Positions 1 to 5,400 of a DNA stretch of 5,514 nt are shown here, in pieces. Within the stretch, counting starts at the first letter, position 1; the number at the start of each line of letters is the position of its first letter. A program made the position numbers and the translations under genes. This DNA is from an uncultured Anaplasmataceae bacterium (GTDB lineage Bacteria; Pseudomonadota; Alphaproteobacteria; Rickettsiales; CAIPFW01): contig CAIPFW010000141.1 of the NCBI GenBank assembly GCA_903864455.1, positions 1-5,514 on the forward strand. Direction: 5' to 3'. The notes beneath the pieces were generated by a model that saw nothing but the letters and a program-made list of their open reading frames with translations, ran no database searches and was not told where the DNA came from.

Positions 1-2
1 AG

Positions 3-36
3 TTTGAAGTTTTTGTCGTCCGAAAATCGATAAAAA
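3..36 (+). repeat. Dispersed short repeat, copy A
   Basis: Positions 3-35 align without gaps to 3399-3431 with 28 of 33 bases identical, and all five differences are transitions. This copy can form a stem of nine pairs: 10-18 (tttttgtcg) with 28-36 (cgataaaaa), including one G-T wobble, around a nine-base loop. It lies upstream of the decayed transposase; copy B lies upstream of hisS in the same orientation. The repeat may extend left of the window. It could be an old IS-derived end or a small palindromic repeat family; the sequence does not decide between these. Confidence 0.55.
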
Positions 37-143
37 TACGGAATTTTAAAGTTTTATGAGAAATGCAATGGGTTTATTCTTTTTTCTTAAGATATAGAGG
101 TAATTGAATATGAATCATAACTGAATGCGTTGTATATTTATAA

Positions 144-592
144 ACTACTAAGGTTTACAATAGAGGCGAAGATCTTGATTTTGATGCGCATAAGAGAATA
201 AATGAAAAGAAAAAACAAACTTCTTCTACAAATTGCGATTTCATATTAGATGTAGAGATTCGTAGTGCTAATATTAACGATACAAAAGGATGGGTAAAAT
301 TAATTGATAAAACTCTTGAGAAGCATACAAACATTACAACAATTTACGTTGATAAAGGGTATAGAGGTATATTCACTCATTCCGTAAGAAATACTTTGGG
401 AAAAAATCATAAAAATGCTGTAGATTTGTTATCGAAAGAACATTTTCTTGGTTCAACGGATATCGTAAATTAAGTAAAGATTACGATTATTCAATCTCCT
501 CAACAGAATCTTTTGTAATTATTGATCGCTCTATGATGCGAGATTGTGTTGCTGAATGCAGCTTCTTATTTTCTTCGAGACTGTTTTTGTAA
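144..592 (+). pseudogene. IS5-family transposase remnant (frameshifted, internally deleted)
   Basis: Two fragments of a DDE transposase lie in different frames. The first (144-473) reads TTKVYNRGEDLDFDAHKRIN, then SANINDTKGW and VDKGYRG. These match the IS5-type pattern of a TT-K start after the first catalytic aspartate, the 'HSANIxDTKG' segment and the second aspartate in 'xDxGYRG'. The second (413-592) reads FVIERTFSWFNGYRKL followed by SKDYDY, which is the catalytic glutamate block of the family, and ends at a TAA at 590-592. The residues usually found between GYRG and the ERTF block are largely missing, and the frame changes around 400-425. Upstream of 144 the frame is closed by TAA (141-143) and the first catalytic aspartate is not recognisable. 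The element is therefore inactive. The family call rests on remembered motifs; the IS group (IS1031- or IS427-like) is uncertain. Confidence 0.85.
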
Positions 593-626
593 ATATAGAT
601 CAGCTCTCTTTTGAAAAAACAGCCTC
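577..626. repeat. 50-bp inverted-repeat unit resembling IS ends
   Basis: gagactgttttt (577-588) is the inverted complement of aaaaacagcctc (615-626), with one mismatch out of twelve. Read as RNA from the minus strand the mismatch becomes a G-U pair, so gltA read-through RNA could form an unbroken 12-pair stem with a 26-base loop. The right arm has the look and position of an IS5-type right terminal repeat just after the transposase. The left arm overlaps the last codons of the transposase frame. No T-run follows directly on the minus strand side, so it is not a standard terminator for gltA. It may instead be two abutting IS ends or a tiny non-autonomous element. Confidence 0.5.
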
Positions 627-646
627 TTAAAATTTACTGCCTTCTT

Positions 647-1921
647 TTATTTTACCTTTCTCTCCTTTTCCCCTGTGTACAATTGCCTTGGCCTACCTAT
701 CTTCCCTTTTTCTTCAATCATTTCTTTCCACTGCGCTATCCACCCAGAAACCCTCGCTAGAGCAAAAATTGGCGTAAACATTATCGTTGGAATTCCAATC
801 GCTTTTAATATTATTCCTGAATAAAAATCAACATTTGGATATAGCTTTCTTTCCACAAAATATGAATCCTGAAGAGCTATTCTTTCTAATTCTTGAGCAA
901 TTTCCATTAATTTATCGTTTTTATTTCCTAAAAGAGCTAAAACTTTTTTACTTTGCTCTCTCAGCACACTCGCTCTAGGGTCAAAATTCTTATAAACCCT
1001 ATGACCAAAGCCCATCAATTTCACTCCTCCAACTTTATTTTTTACTTTCTCGATAAACGAAAGGATATTTTTAACGTCACCAATCTCATTCAACATATGA
1101 ATCACAGCCTCATTGGCACCACCATGCAATGGACCCCATAATGACGCTACTCCAGCTGCTATACAAGCAAAAGGATTCGCTCCGCTTGAGCCAGCAAGGC
1201 GAACTGTTGAAGTTGAAGCATTTTGCTCGTGATCGGCGTGAAGTATGAAAATAATATTTAAAGCTTCGCGGAATGTTTGATTTACAATATAATCTTCTGA
1301 TTTCACTCCAAACATCATTTTTAAAAAATTGCTCGTGTAATCCAAACTATTCGTCGGATAGATAATTTTTTGCCCGATGATGTGTTTGTAAACAGCCGCA
1401 ACAATAGTGATGATCTTGGCTATCATTCTATGCGAGGTAATCTCAATCGAAGCTTTATCGCTAAAATCTGCCTCATGATAAAACGCGGACAAAGAACTCA
1501 ATAATCCGATAATTATCGCCATTGGATGAGCTCCACACATAAATCCATCAAGAATTTTATAAACTTGTTTGTGGAGCAAGGTGTGCCCGTTAATCTGATT
1601 TTGAAATTCCAAAAATTGATTCTCCGATGGCAGCTCACCATGCAACAGCAAATACGCAACCTCAAGGAAATCAAATTTACCGCTTGCTAAATCGACAATA
1701 TTATATCCACGATGAAGAAGTATACCCTTATCACCATCGATAAAAGTTATTTTTGACTCACAAGATGCTGTTGACATGAAACTCGGATCATACAAAAATA
1801 ATTTTGTTTGCTCGTAAAATTTTCTTACATCGATTGCTGATGGCCCCAAGGTTCCATCGATTTCGTCGAATTGATAATCTTTATCTTCTGGCAATGAAAA
1901 TATCGCCTGCTTTTTATTCAT
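647..1921 (-). CDS. gltA: Citrate synthase (type II)
   Basis: This enzyme condenses oxaloacetate and acetyl-CoA to citrate, the entry step of the TCA cycle in the cytoplasm. The product has 424 residues, close to the usual 425-440 of the proteobacterial type II enzyme. It shows the full family pattern: YDPSFMSTASC near 44-54, the HADHEQNAST block near 228, WGPLHGGANEA with catalytic H266, GFGHRVYKN with H307, and VDFYSGI with catalytic D365. Arginines 316, 390 and 410 sit where oxaloacetate and CoA ligands are expected. An in-frame ATG at 2008 would add 29 residues rich in Asn, Ile and Phe that have no family counterpart. The start at 1921 is chosen because it gives the normal N-terminus and lies just downstream of an extended -10 promoter (1952-1960). 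No clear Shine-Dalgarno is visible. dapB lies 80 bases upstream on the same strand. The gene faces the decayed transposase at its 3' end. Confidence 0.97.
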   Translation of the reverse strand: MNKKQAIFSLPEDKDYQFDEIDGTLGPSAIDVRKFYEQTKLFLYDPSFMSTASCESKITFIDGDKGILLHRGYNIVDLASGKFDFLEVAYLLLHGELPSENQFLEFQNQINGHTLLHKQVYKILDGFMCGAHPMAIIIGLLSSLSAFYHEADFSDKASIEITSHRMIAKIITIVAAVYKHIIGQKIIYPTNSLDYTSNFLKMMFGVKSEDYIVNQTFREALNIIFILHADHEQNASTSTVRLAGSSGANPFACIAAGVASLWGPLHGGANEAVIHMLNEIGDVKNILSFIEKVKNKVGGVKLMGFGHRVYKNFDPRASVLREQSKKVLALLGNKNDKLMEIAQELERIALQDSYFVERKLYPNVDFYSGIILKAIGIPTIMFTPIFALARVSGWIAQWKEMIEEKGKIGRPRQLYTGEKERKVK

Positions 1922-1951
1922 AAATGAGTTGAAATAAATTATGATTGTATT

Positions 1952-1960
1952 ATTATAACA
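1952..1960 (-). promoter_or_regulatory. Extended -10 promoter for gltA
   Basis: Read on the minus strand, positions 1960-1952 give TGTTATAAT, a perfect extended -10 (TG, one base, TATAAT). Transcription would start near 1945, leaving about 24 leader bases before the gltA ATG at 1921. There is only a weak -35 (around 1974-1981), which extended -10 promoters tolerate. Its position inside the 29-codon N-terminal extension argues against the longer gltA start and suggests that gltA can be transcribed apart from dapB. Confidence 0.6.
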
Positions 1961-2001
1961 TAAACTATGAATTTTACAGAAAGTTGTTTTTTGATTAAAA
2001 C

Positions 2002-2751
2002 TTAACAAAAATCCAAAATAAAATCCTCCATTCCATATATTCCATTTTTATCAATCTTACTGAGCCATAAAGCTATTTTAAGAGTACCGATTGCGAAAAT
2101 ATCTCGGTTCAAAGCTTCGTGAGAAATTTTAAGAATCTCATTATCGCTAATCATCGTAATCTCGTGTATTCCGTTTATATCGCCGATACGAGATGAGTGT
2201 ATATCAATATTTTTTTCTGCATTAAGATTTTTTTTGAAAGTATTAGCTGTTCCACTCGGTGAATCTTTTTTATTTTTATGATGAATATCGGTAATAATAA
2301 CATCATATTGCGAGTTTATAATTTTACGATTTGCTTGAAGAAAATTGTTGATTAAAGCGACTCCTATGCTCATATTAGACGATTGAAAAATAATATTTTC
2401 TTTGGATTTTTGTTGAATTTGATTTTGTAACTCATCAGAAATATTCGTCACACCTATAATTATTTTTTTATTTTTAATGTCGGAATTGATGAGTTGTTTT
2501 GTAACTTCGAGAGTTGAGAAATTTATAATAACATCAGCTTCGCTTATTATATCACTCAAATTATTTGTCGCAATTGAGTGAATTTCTTCTTTTTTATCAA
2601 TAATTTTTGATAGATCTTGATTCAGAAATTCATTTTTTGAAGAGACTATACAATTCATTAATTGAAAGTTATCATTCAAAGATGCGTGATGTAAAATTTT
2701 TTTACCCGTTTTTCCCGTGCATCCTAAAATTGAAAGTTTAATTTTATTCAT
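2002..2751 (-). CDS. dapB: 4-hydroxy-tetrahydrodipicolinate reductase
   Basis: DapB reduces 4-hydroxy-tetrahydrodipicolinate to tetrahydrodipicolinate with NAD(P)H in the diaminopimelate/lysine pathway, supplying the peptidoglycan cross-linking residue. The product has 249 residues, slightly short of the usual 265-275. The N-terminal Rossmann fold is marked by GCTGKTG at 10-16 and DVIINFST at 73-80, followed by the GVT turn at 100-102 and SSNMSIGVAL at 124-133. The catalytic and substrate block is HHKNKKDSPSGTA at 157-169, giving H157/H158, K161 and the SGT phosphate-like loop expected of the family. The C-terminal part keeps ISHEALNRDIFAIGTLKIALWL-type wording (209-230) and ends YGMEDFIL. 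The usual GRMG after the first glycines is GKTG here. Its ATG lies within the end of the upstream flavin reductase gene (8-base overlap), implying co-transcription and probably coupled translation. gltA follows 80 bases downstream. Confidence 0.95.
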   Translation of the reverse strand: MNKIKLSILGCTGKTGKKILHHASLNDNFQLMNCIVSSKNEFLNQDLSKIIDKKEEIHSIATNNLSDIISEADVIINFSTLEVTKQLINSDIKNKKIIIGVTNISDELQNQIQQKSKENIIFQSSNMSIGVALINNFLQANRKIINSQYDVIITDIHHKNKKDSPSGTANTFKKNLNAEKNIDIHSSRIGDINGIHEITMISDNEILKISHEALNRDIFAIGTLKIALWLSKIDKNGIYGMEDFILDFC

Positions 2752-3244
2752 TTATTTTATCGCTAAGAGAAAAGTAATTTCTTTGAAAATATACTAGGGG
2801 TTTTTCGGTTGGATTCAAGATATGAGAATTGATAACTTCGCCAATCACGATGTAACTATCTCCAGCTTCAACGGTTTTCCAAGCTTTGCATTGAAAATAA
2901 CATATGCTATTTGAAATAAAATGATGGTTGTCGACTTTTTCAATCCATTGTTTTATAGTATTTTGCTCTTTATTTGATTGAGCAAAGTAATTTGAAATAT
3001 TTTTTTGTTTTTCAGATAAAAGACTGATTGTAAAAAATTGAGCATTCAAATACAAATCAAGTTTTGTGGTTTGTTTATCTATATTAAATAAAATCAGCTG
3101 TGGATTCAGTGAGACTGAATGAAAAGAACTTATCGTTATTCCATAAATTGAATTCTCATGAGTAATCGTTATAATCGCAACTCCGCTTGCAAGATTTGCC
3201 ATAGAGTTTTTAAATTGAGTGATGAGGTTTTTTTCTTGGTTCAT
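2744..3244 (-). CDS. Flavin reductase-like FMN-binding protein
   Basis: The protein belongs to the flavin reductase-like split-barrel family (HpaC/NtaB type), which binds FMN or FAD and uses NAD(P)H to make free reduced flavin, usually for a partner oxygenase. It has 166 residues, typical for the family. Visible signatures in order are FKNSMANLASGVAIITI (11-27), GITISSFHSVSLNPQL (35-50), FTISLLSEKQKNISNYFA (71-88), GDSYIVIGEV (128-137) and PLVYFQRNYF (149-158). The family usually has His after GD in the fourth block; here it is Ser, so activity or cofactor preference may differ. No monooxygenase gene lies in the window. It is the first gene of the minus-strand cluster and overlaps dapB by 8 bases, with a TATAAT box close upstream. 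The family is well supported; the physiological substrate and partner are unknown. No signal peptide or membrane segment is seen, so it should be cytoplasmic. Confidence 0.87.
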   Translation of the reverse strand: MNQEKNLITQFKNSMANLASGVAIITITHENSIYGITISSFHSVSLNPQLILFNIDKQTTKLDLYLNAQFFTISLLSEKQKNISNYFAQSNKEQNTIKQWIEKVDNHHFISNSICYFQCKAWKTVEAGDSYIVIGEVINSHILNPTEKPLVYFQRNYFSLSDKINE

Positions 3245-3265
3245 TTTGTTTAATTTTTTATTTTA

Positions 3266-3271
3266 ATTATA
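3266..3271 (-). promoter_or_regulatory. Candidate -10 box for the flavin reductase-dapB cluster
   Basis: The minus strand reads TATAAT at 3271-3266, 21 bases upstream of the ATG at 3244. Only a poor -35 (TTCCTT-like, around 3288-3293) is found at the right distance. The position is good for a short leader, but TATAAT is common in DNA this AT-rich, so the call is moderate. Confidence 0.4.
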
Positions 3272-3298
3272 CATCATGAGTTGAAAAAAGGAAGGTTT

Positions 3299-3341
3299 TT
3301 TGAGTTAACCCATTGAGATTGTTTTATATTTAAAACTCAAA
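3299..3341. repeat. 8-bp inverted repeat in the divergent intergenic region
   Basis: tttgagtt (3299-3306) and aactcaaa (3334-3341) are exact inverted complements separated by 27 bases. They lie upstream of the flavin reductase promoter and could be a regulator site or a loop-forming element. No T-run or known operator pattern goes with them, and chance is possible in this composition. Confidence 0.3.
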
Positions 3342-3398
3342 TCACTCCTGAAAATAAAATAAATCATAATATGTGCGATAAAAAGGAATCTGGTGAAT

Positions 3399-3431
3399 TT
3401 TGAAGTTTTTATCGTTCAAAAATCGACGAAA
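3399..3431 (+). repeat. Dispersed short repeat, copy B
   Basis: This is the partner of the repeat at 3-35 (28 of 33 identical, no gaps, only transitions). It ends eight bases before the -35 of the candidate hisS promoter. The left part ttttgaa (3398-3404) is also an exact inverted complement of ttcaaaa (3415-3421), and aatttt (3396-3401) matches aaaatt (3434-3439) in inverted form, so several alternative hairpins are possible. Function is unknown. Confidence 0.55.
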
Positions 3432-3438
3432 TTAAAAT

Positions 3439-3467
3439 TTGAAAAAGTAGTATAATAAGTTTATTAT
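3439..3467 (+). promoter_or_regulatory. Candidate sigma-70-type promoter of hisS
   Basis: TTGAAA (3439-3444) and TATTAT (3462-3467) are separated by 17 bases, and each matches the consensus at five of six positions. Transcription would start near 3474, with a leader of about 23 bases before the hisS ATG at 3497. A second TATAAT at 3451-3456 has no good -35 at proper spacing. Confidence 0.6.
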
Positions 3468-3468
3468 A
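3451..3468. promoter_or_regulatory. Perfect 18-bp palindrome over the hisS promoter
   Basis: tataataa (3451-3458), gt, then ttattata (3461-3468) form an exact inverted repeat covering the spacer and the -10 of the hisS promoter. The position is what one expects of an operator, or of back-to-back -10 boxes on the two strands. The arms are pure A/T, so chance cannot be excluded. Confidence 0.4.
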
Positions 3469-3496
3469 AAAGATTTGCACAAATATTAATAAAAAT

Positions 3497-4741
3497 ATGA
3501 CAAAAATCGAAGCAAAGAATGTGCGTGGGACACATGATATTTTAGGAGATGAGGCTTTATTATTTCAAACTATTATAAAAGAAGCGAGTAAAGTGGCGAA
3601 TTTATATAATTTTTCATATGCAGAATTTCCTATTTTTGAATTTTCAGAAATTTTTAAAAGAACATCCGGAGACACCTCGGATGTTGTGAAAAAAGAATTA
3701 TATACTTTTTTTGATAAAAGCGGTGAAAACGAGCTTGCTCTCAGACCGGAATTTACCGCTTCCATCATGCGTTCAATTTATAGTAATGGCTTGACTCATA
3801 AATTGCCGTTGAAGCTTTTCACACATGGTCAGATTTTTCGTTACGACAGACCGCAAAAATGTCGCCAAAGGCAATTCAACCAAATTAATTATGAGGTCTT
3901 GGGGCTTAATGAATCCTATGTTGACGGAGAAGTAATAGCATTGTCGATGCGATTGTTGAAAAATTTAAAAATTGAAAATGTGAAATTGCATATCAATTCC
4001 CTTGGAAATAAAGAAGTTCGAAGAAAGTTTGAGGAAAATCTTGTAAATCACTTGTCTCAATACAAAGATGAGCTTTCTGAAGATAGCAAGATGCGTCTTG
4101 AAAAAAATCCGCTGAGAATTTTAGATTCAAAAGATAAAAATGATAAGAAACTTATTGAAGATTGTTTGAGCGTTTCTGAATTTTACGATGATGAATCGAA
4201 AGTATTTTTTGATAAAGTTTTGAATTATTTGGCAAATTTCGGAATTGATTTTGTAATTGATAAAAAATTAGTGCGAGGACTGGATTATTATAGTCACACC
4301 GTTTTTGAAATTATAACCGAGGAACTTGGAGCGCAAGGAACAATCATTGCAGGTGGTAGATATAACGAATTATCAAAGTTTTTTAATGAAAAAGAAGAGA
4401 TTCCATCTTTTGGTTGTGCGGGTGGAGTTGAAAGGTTGATGAGTTTATCAAAAATTCAAATTGAAAAAGAGAGAAAAATCGGTCTACTGATTATTGGTGA
4501 GAATAATGTTTTGCGTGGGTCAAAAATTGCAGAAGAACTTCGAGATGAAAATTTGAATTGCGATTTAATCATTGGAAAAGATTTGAAGAAGAATATGATA
4601 AAGGCGAACAAAGGCGAATATAATTTCGTAATTATTATCGGCGATAATGAAATAAAAAATGGAAAATATATTTTAAAGAATCTTCAAAGCGGAGAGCAAA
4701 ATGATTTCTCCGCCGATGAGATTAAAAAATTTTTTCATTAA
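3497..4741 (+). CDS. hisS: Histidine--tRNA ligase (class II)
   Basis: HisRS attaches histidine to tRNA-His in an ATP-dependent reaction in the cytoplasm. The product has 414 residues, the usual length. The catalytic domain begins NVRGTHDILGDE (8-19), continues with LRPEFTA (82-88), class II motif 2 at 114-136 (FRYDRPQKCRQRQFNQ, then YEVLG), the histidine-binding LVRGLDYYSHTVFE (258-271), AGGRYNEL (285-292) and motif 3 GCAGGVERL (307-315). Residues equivalent to the known active-site E83, R113, Q127, E131 and R259 of the E. coli enzyme are E85, R115, Q129, E133 and R260. From about 325 on comes the anticodon-binding domain. Motif 2 keeps the ordinary bacterial PQKxRxRQF form, with Cys replacing Gly and Asn replacing His (FNQ for FHQ). 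The ATG at 3497 gives the normal N-terminus; no Shine-Dalgarno is evident. It stands alone, divergent from the flavin reductase cluster and convergent with the membrane-protein gene. Confidence 0.98.
   Translation: MTKIEAKNVRGTHDILGDEALLFQTIIKEASKVANLYNFSYAEFPIFEFSEIFKRTSGDTSDVVKKELYTFFDKSGENELALRPEFTASIMRSIYSNGLTHKLPLKLFTHGQIFRYDRPQKCRQRQFNQINYEVLGLNESYVDGEVIALSMRLLKNLKIENVKLHINSLGNKEVRRKFEENLVNHLSQYKDELSEDSKMRLEKNPLRILDSKDKNDKKLIEDCLSVSEFYDDESKVFFDKVLNYLANFGIDFVIDKKLVRGLDYYSHTVFEIITEELGAQGTIIAGGRYNELSKFFNEKEEIPSFGCAGGVERLMSLSKIQIEKERKIGLLIIGENNVLRGSKIAEELRDENLNCDLIIGKDLKKNMIKANKGEYNFVIIIGDNEIKNGKYILKNLQSGEQNDFSADEIKKFFH
4689..4713 (+). other. GC-rich hairpin inside the 3' end of hisS
   Basis: gcggaga (4689-4695) pairs perfectly with tctccgc (4707-4713) around an 11-base loop, 25 bases before the stop codon. 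A run of six T follows at 4730-4735, about 16 bases beyond the stem, which is too far for a standard intrinsic terminator. The stem stands out because it is GC-rich in AT-rich DNA. It may slow ribosomes, protect the mRNA end or be accidental. Confidence 0.4.
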
Positions 4742-4746
4742 GAAAA

Positions 4747-4838
4747 TCCATTCAAATAGGCTTCTGTATAATCCTATTAAGGATAATAAATACAATGATG
4801 CGTTCGATTTATTATTGTGATGCAGTCACTTGAATGGG
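4747..4838. other. Cloverleaf-like fold at the junction of two convergent genes
   Basis: An outer stem (4748-4755 with 4830-4837, eight perfect pairs, plus a T-G pair 4747/4838) closes three hairpins: aatagg/cctatt (4755-4760 with 4773-4778), a nine-pair stem (4783-4791 with 4807-4815) and gtga/tcac (4817-4820 with 4826-4829). The helices almost abut. A4755 is shared by two stems and can pair in only one. The right part covers the last eight codons and the stop of the membrane-protein gene. On the minus strand the outer stem is followed at once by ATTTTCT, as in an intrinsic terminator. On the plus strand two extra G-U pairs form and T-rich sequence starts about eight bases on. It shows no tRNA consensus. 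It may be a two-way terminator or a structured 3' RNA. Confidence 0.5.
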
Positions 4839-5345
4839 GGTGCTCTTTATTTTTTGTTGATTGAGGAATTCAAAATTCGATAAATTCAAATCTTTTGTAT
4901 CAATCTTATCATTATTGCTTGAAATCGCACTTTGATGCGTTTTTCCGCAACACATTGAGAAAAAACCAGCAACAATCCCTGTAATACCAACAAAAGATAA
5001 AACAATAAAGACAGACATCAGTATTTTATTTGCATCCTTTAAAGTATCAGCACCTCTTTCTACAATCTTTAACTGCTCATCAGATAAATTCAATTCAGTC
5101 AATTGAAAAAATCCATCAGCTTTTATAATACTTGTTGCTTGAGCAGTTTGACTTGATGTCAAAGTTAGATTTTTTACTAATGCGCTCATATCATTGATTG
5201 ATTCAAACTTCATATTCAGTAAAAAATCATAATTCATCTCATCAAACATTTGATAAAATTTAATAGCAAAGCCAATTGCTGCTCCCGTAGCAATGAATAG
5301 CGCTAGAAATCCAATTGTTTTTCCCGCTCCTTTTAAAAAACTCAT
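4812..5345 (-). CDS. Two-helix membrane protein of unknown function
   Basis: I do not recognise this 177-residue protein. It has a short positively charged N-terminus (MSFLKGAGK), a first membrane segment at about 11-30 rich in Gly, Ala and Phe, then a polar loop of about 75 residues (32-107). A second membrane segment lies at about 109-130 (LMSVFIVLSFVGITGIVAGF), followed by a Cys pair at 132-133 and a polar tail of about 45 residues. The positive-inside rule suggests that both ends are cytoplasmic and the loop lies in the periplasm; this is inference. The first helix could be mistaken for a signal peptide, but no clear cleavage site is seen. The coding call rests on length, a coherent two-helix pattern and an upstream promoter-like sequence (TTGACT and TATAAT). 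The gene is monocistronic here and converges on hisS, with 70 bases between the stop codons; its terminal codons take part in the cloverleaf fold. Confidence 0.75.
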   Translation of the reverse strand: MSFLKGAGKTIGFLALFIATGAAIGFAIKFYQMFDEMNYDFLLNMKFESINDMSALVKNLTLTSSQTAQATSIIKADGFFQLTELNLSDEQLKIVERGADTLKDANKILMSVFIVLSFVGITGIVAGFFSMCCGKTHQSAISSNNDKIDTKDLNLSNFEFLNQQKIKSTPIQVTASQ

Positions 5346-5373
5346 AATGATGAATAAAAAAATTATTATCTGA

Positions 5374-5400
5374 ATTATATAGATGCGATATTGAAGTCAA
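5374..5400 (-). promoter_or_regulatory. Candidate promoter of the membrane-protein gene
   Basis: On the minus strand TTGACT (5400-5395) and TATAAT (5379-5374) are separated by 15 bases, two short of optimal. Both boxes are close to consensus, and the start would fall about 20 bases upstream of the ATG at 5345. No recognisable ribosome binding site follows. Confidence 0.5.

Noticed and set aside
614..646. Intrinsic terminator for gltA using the T-run opposite 614-619
   Set aside because: The only stem before the T-run on the minus strand is three to four weak pairs; it is not enough to call a terminator.
787..1141. Two plus-strand open frames (787-978 and 953-1141)
   Set aside because: They lie antisense within the strongly conserved gltA and have no promoter, start signal or recognisable product.
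3565..3768. Minus-strand open frame of 67 codons
   Set aside because: It is antisense to the conserved catalytic part of hisS and has no supporting signals.
4747..4838. A tRNA gene in the cloverleaf region
   Set aside because: The arm sizes, loops and conserved tRNA bases (D-loop GG, TTC loop in the right place, anticodon stem geometry) do not fit on either strand.
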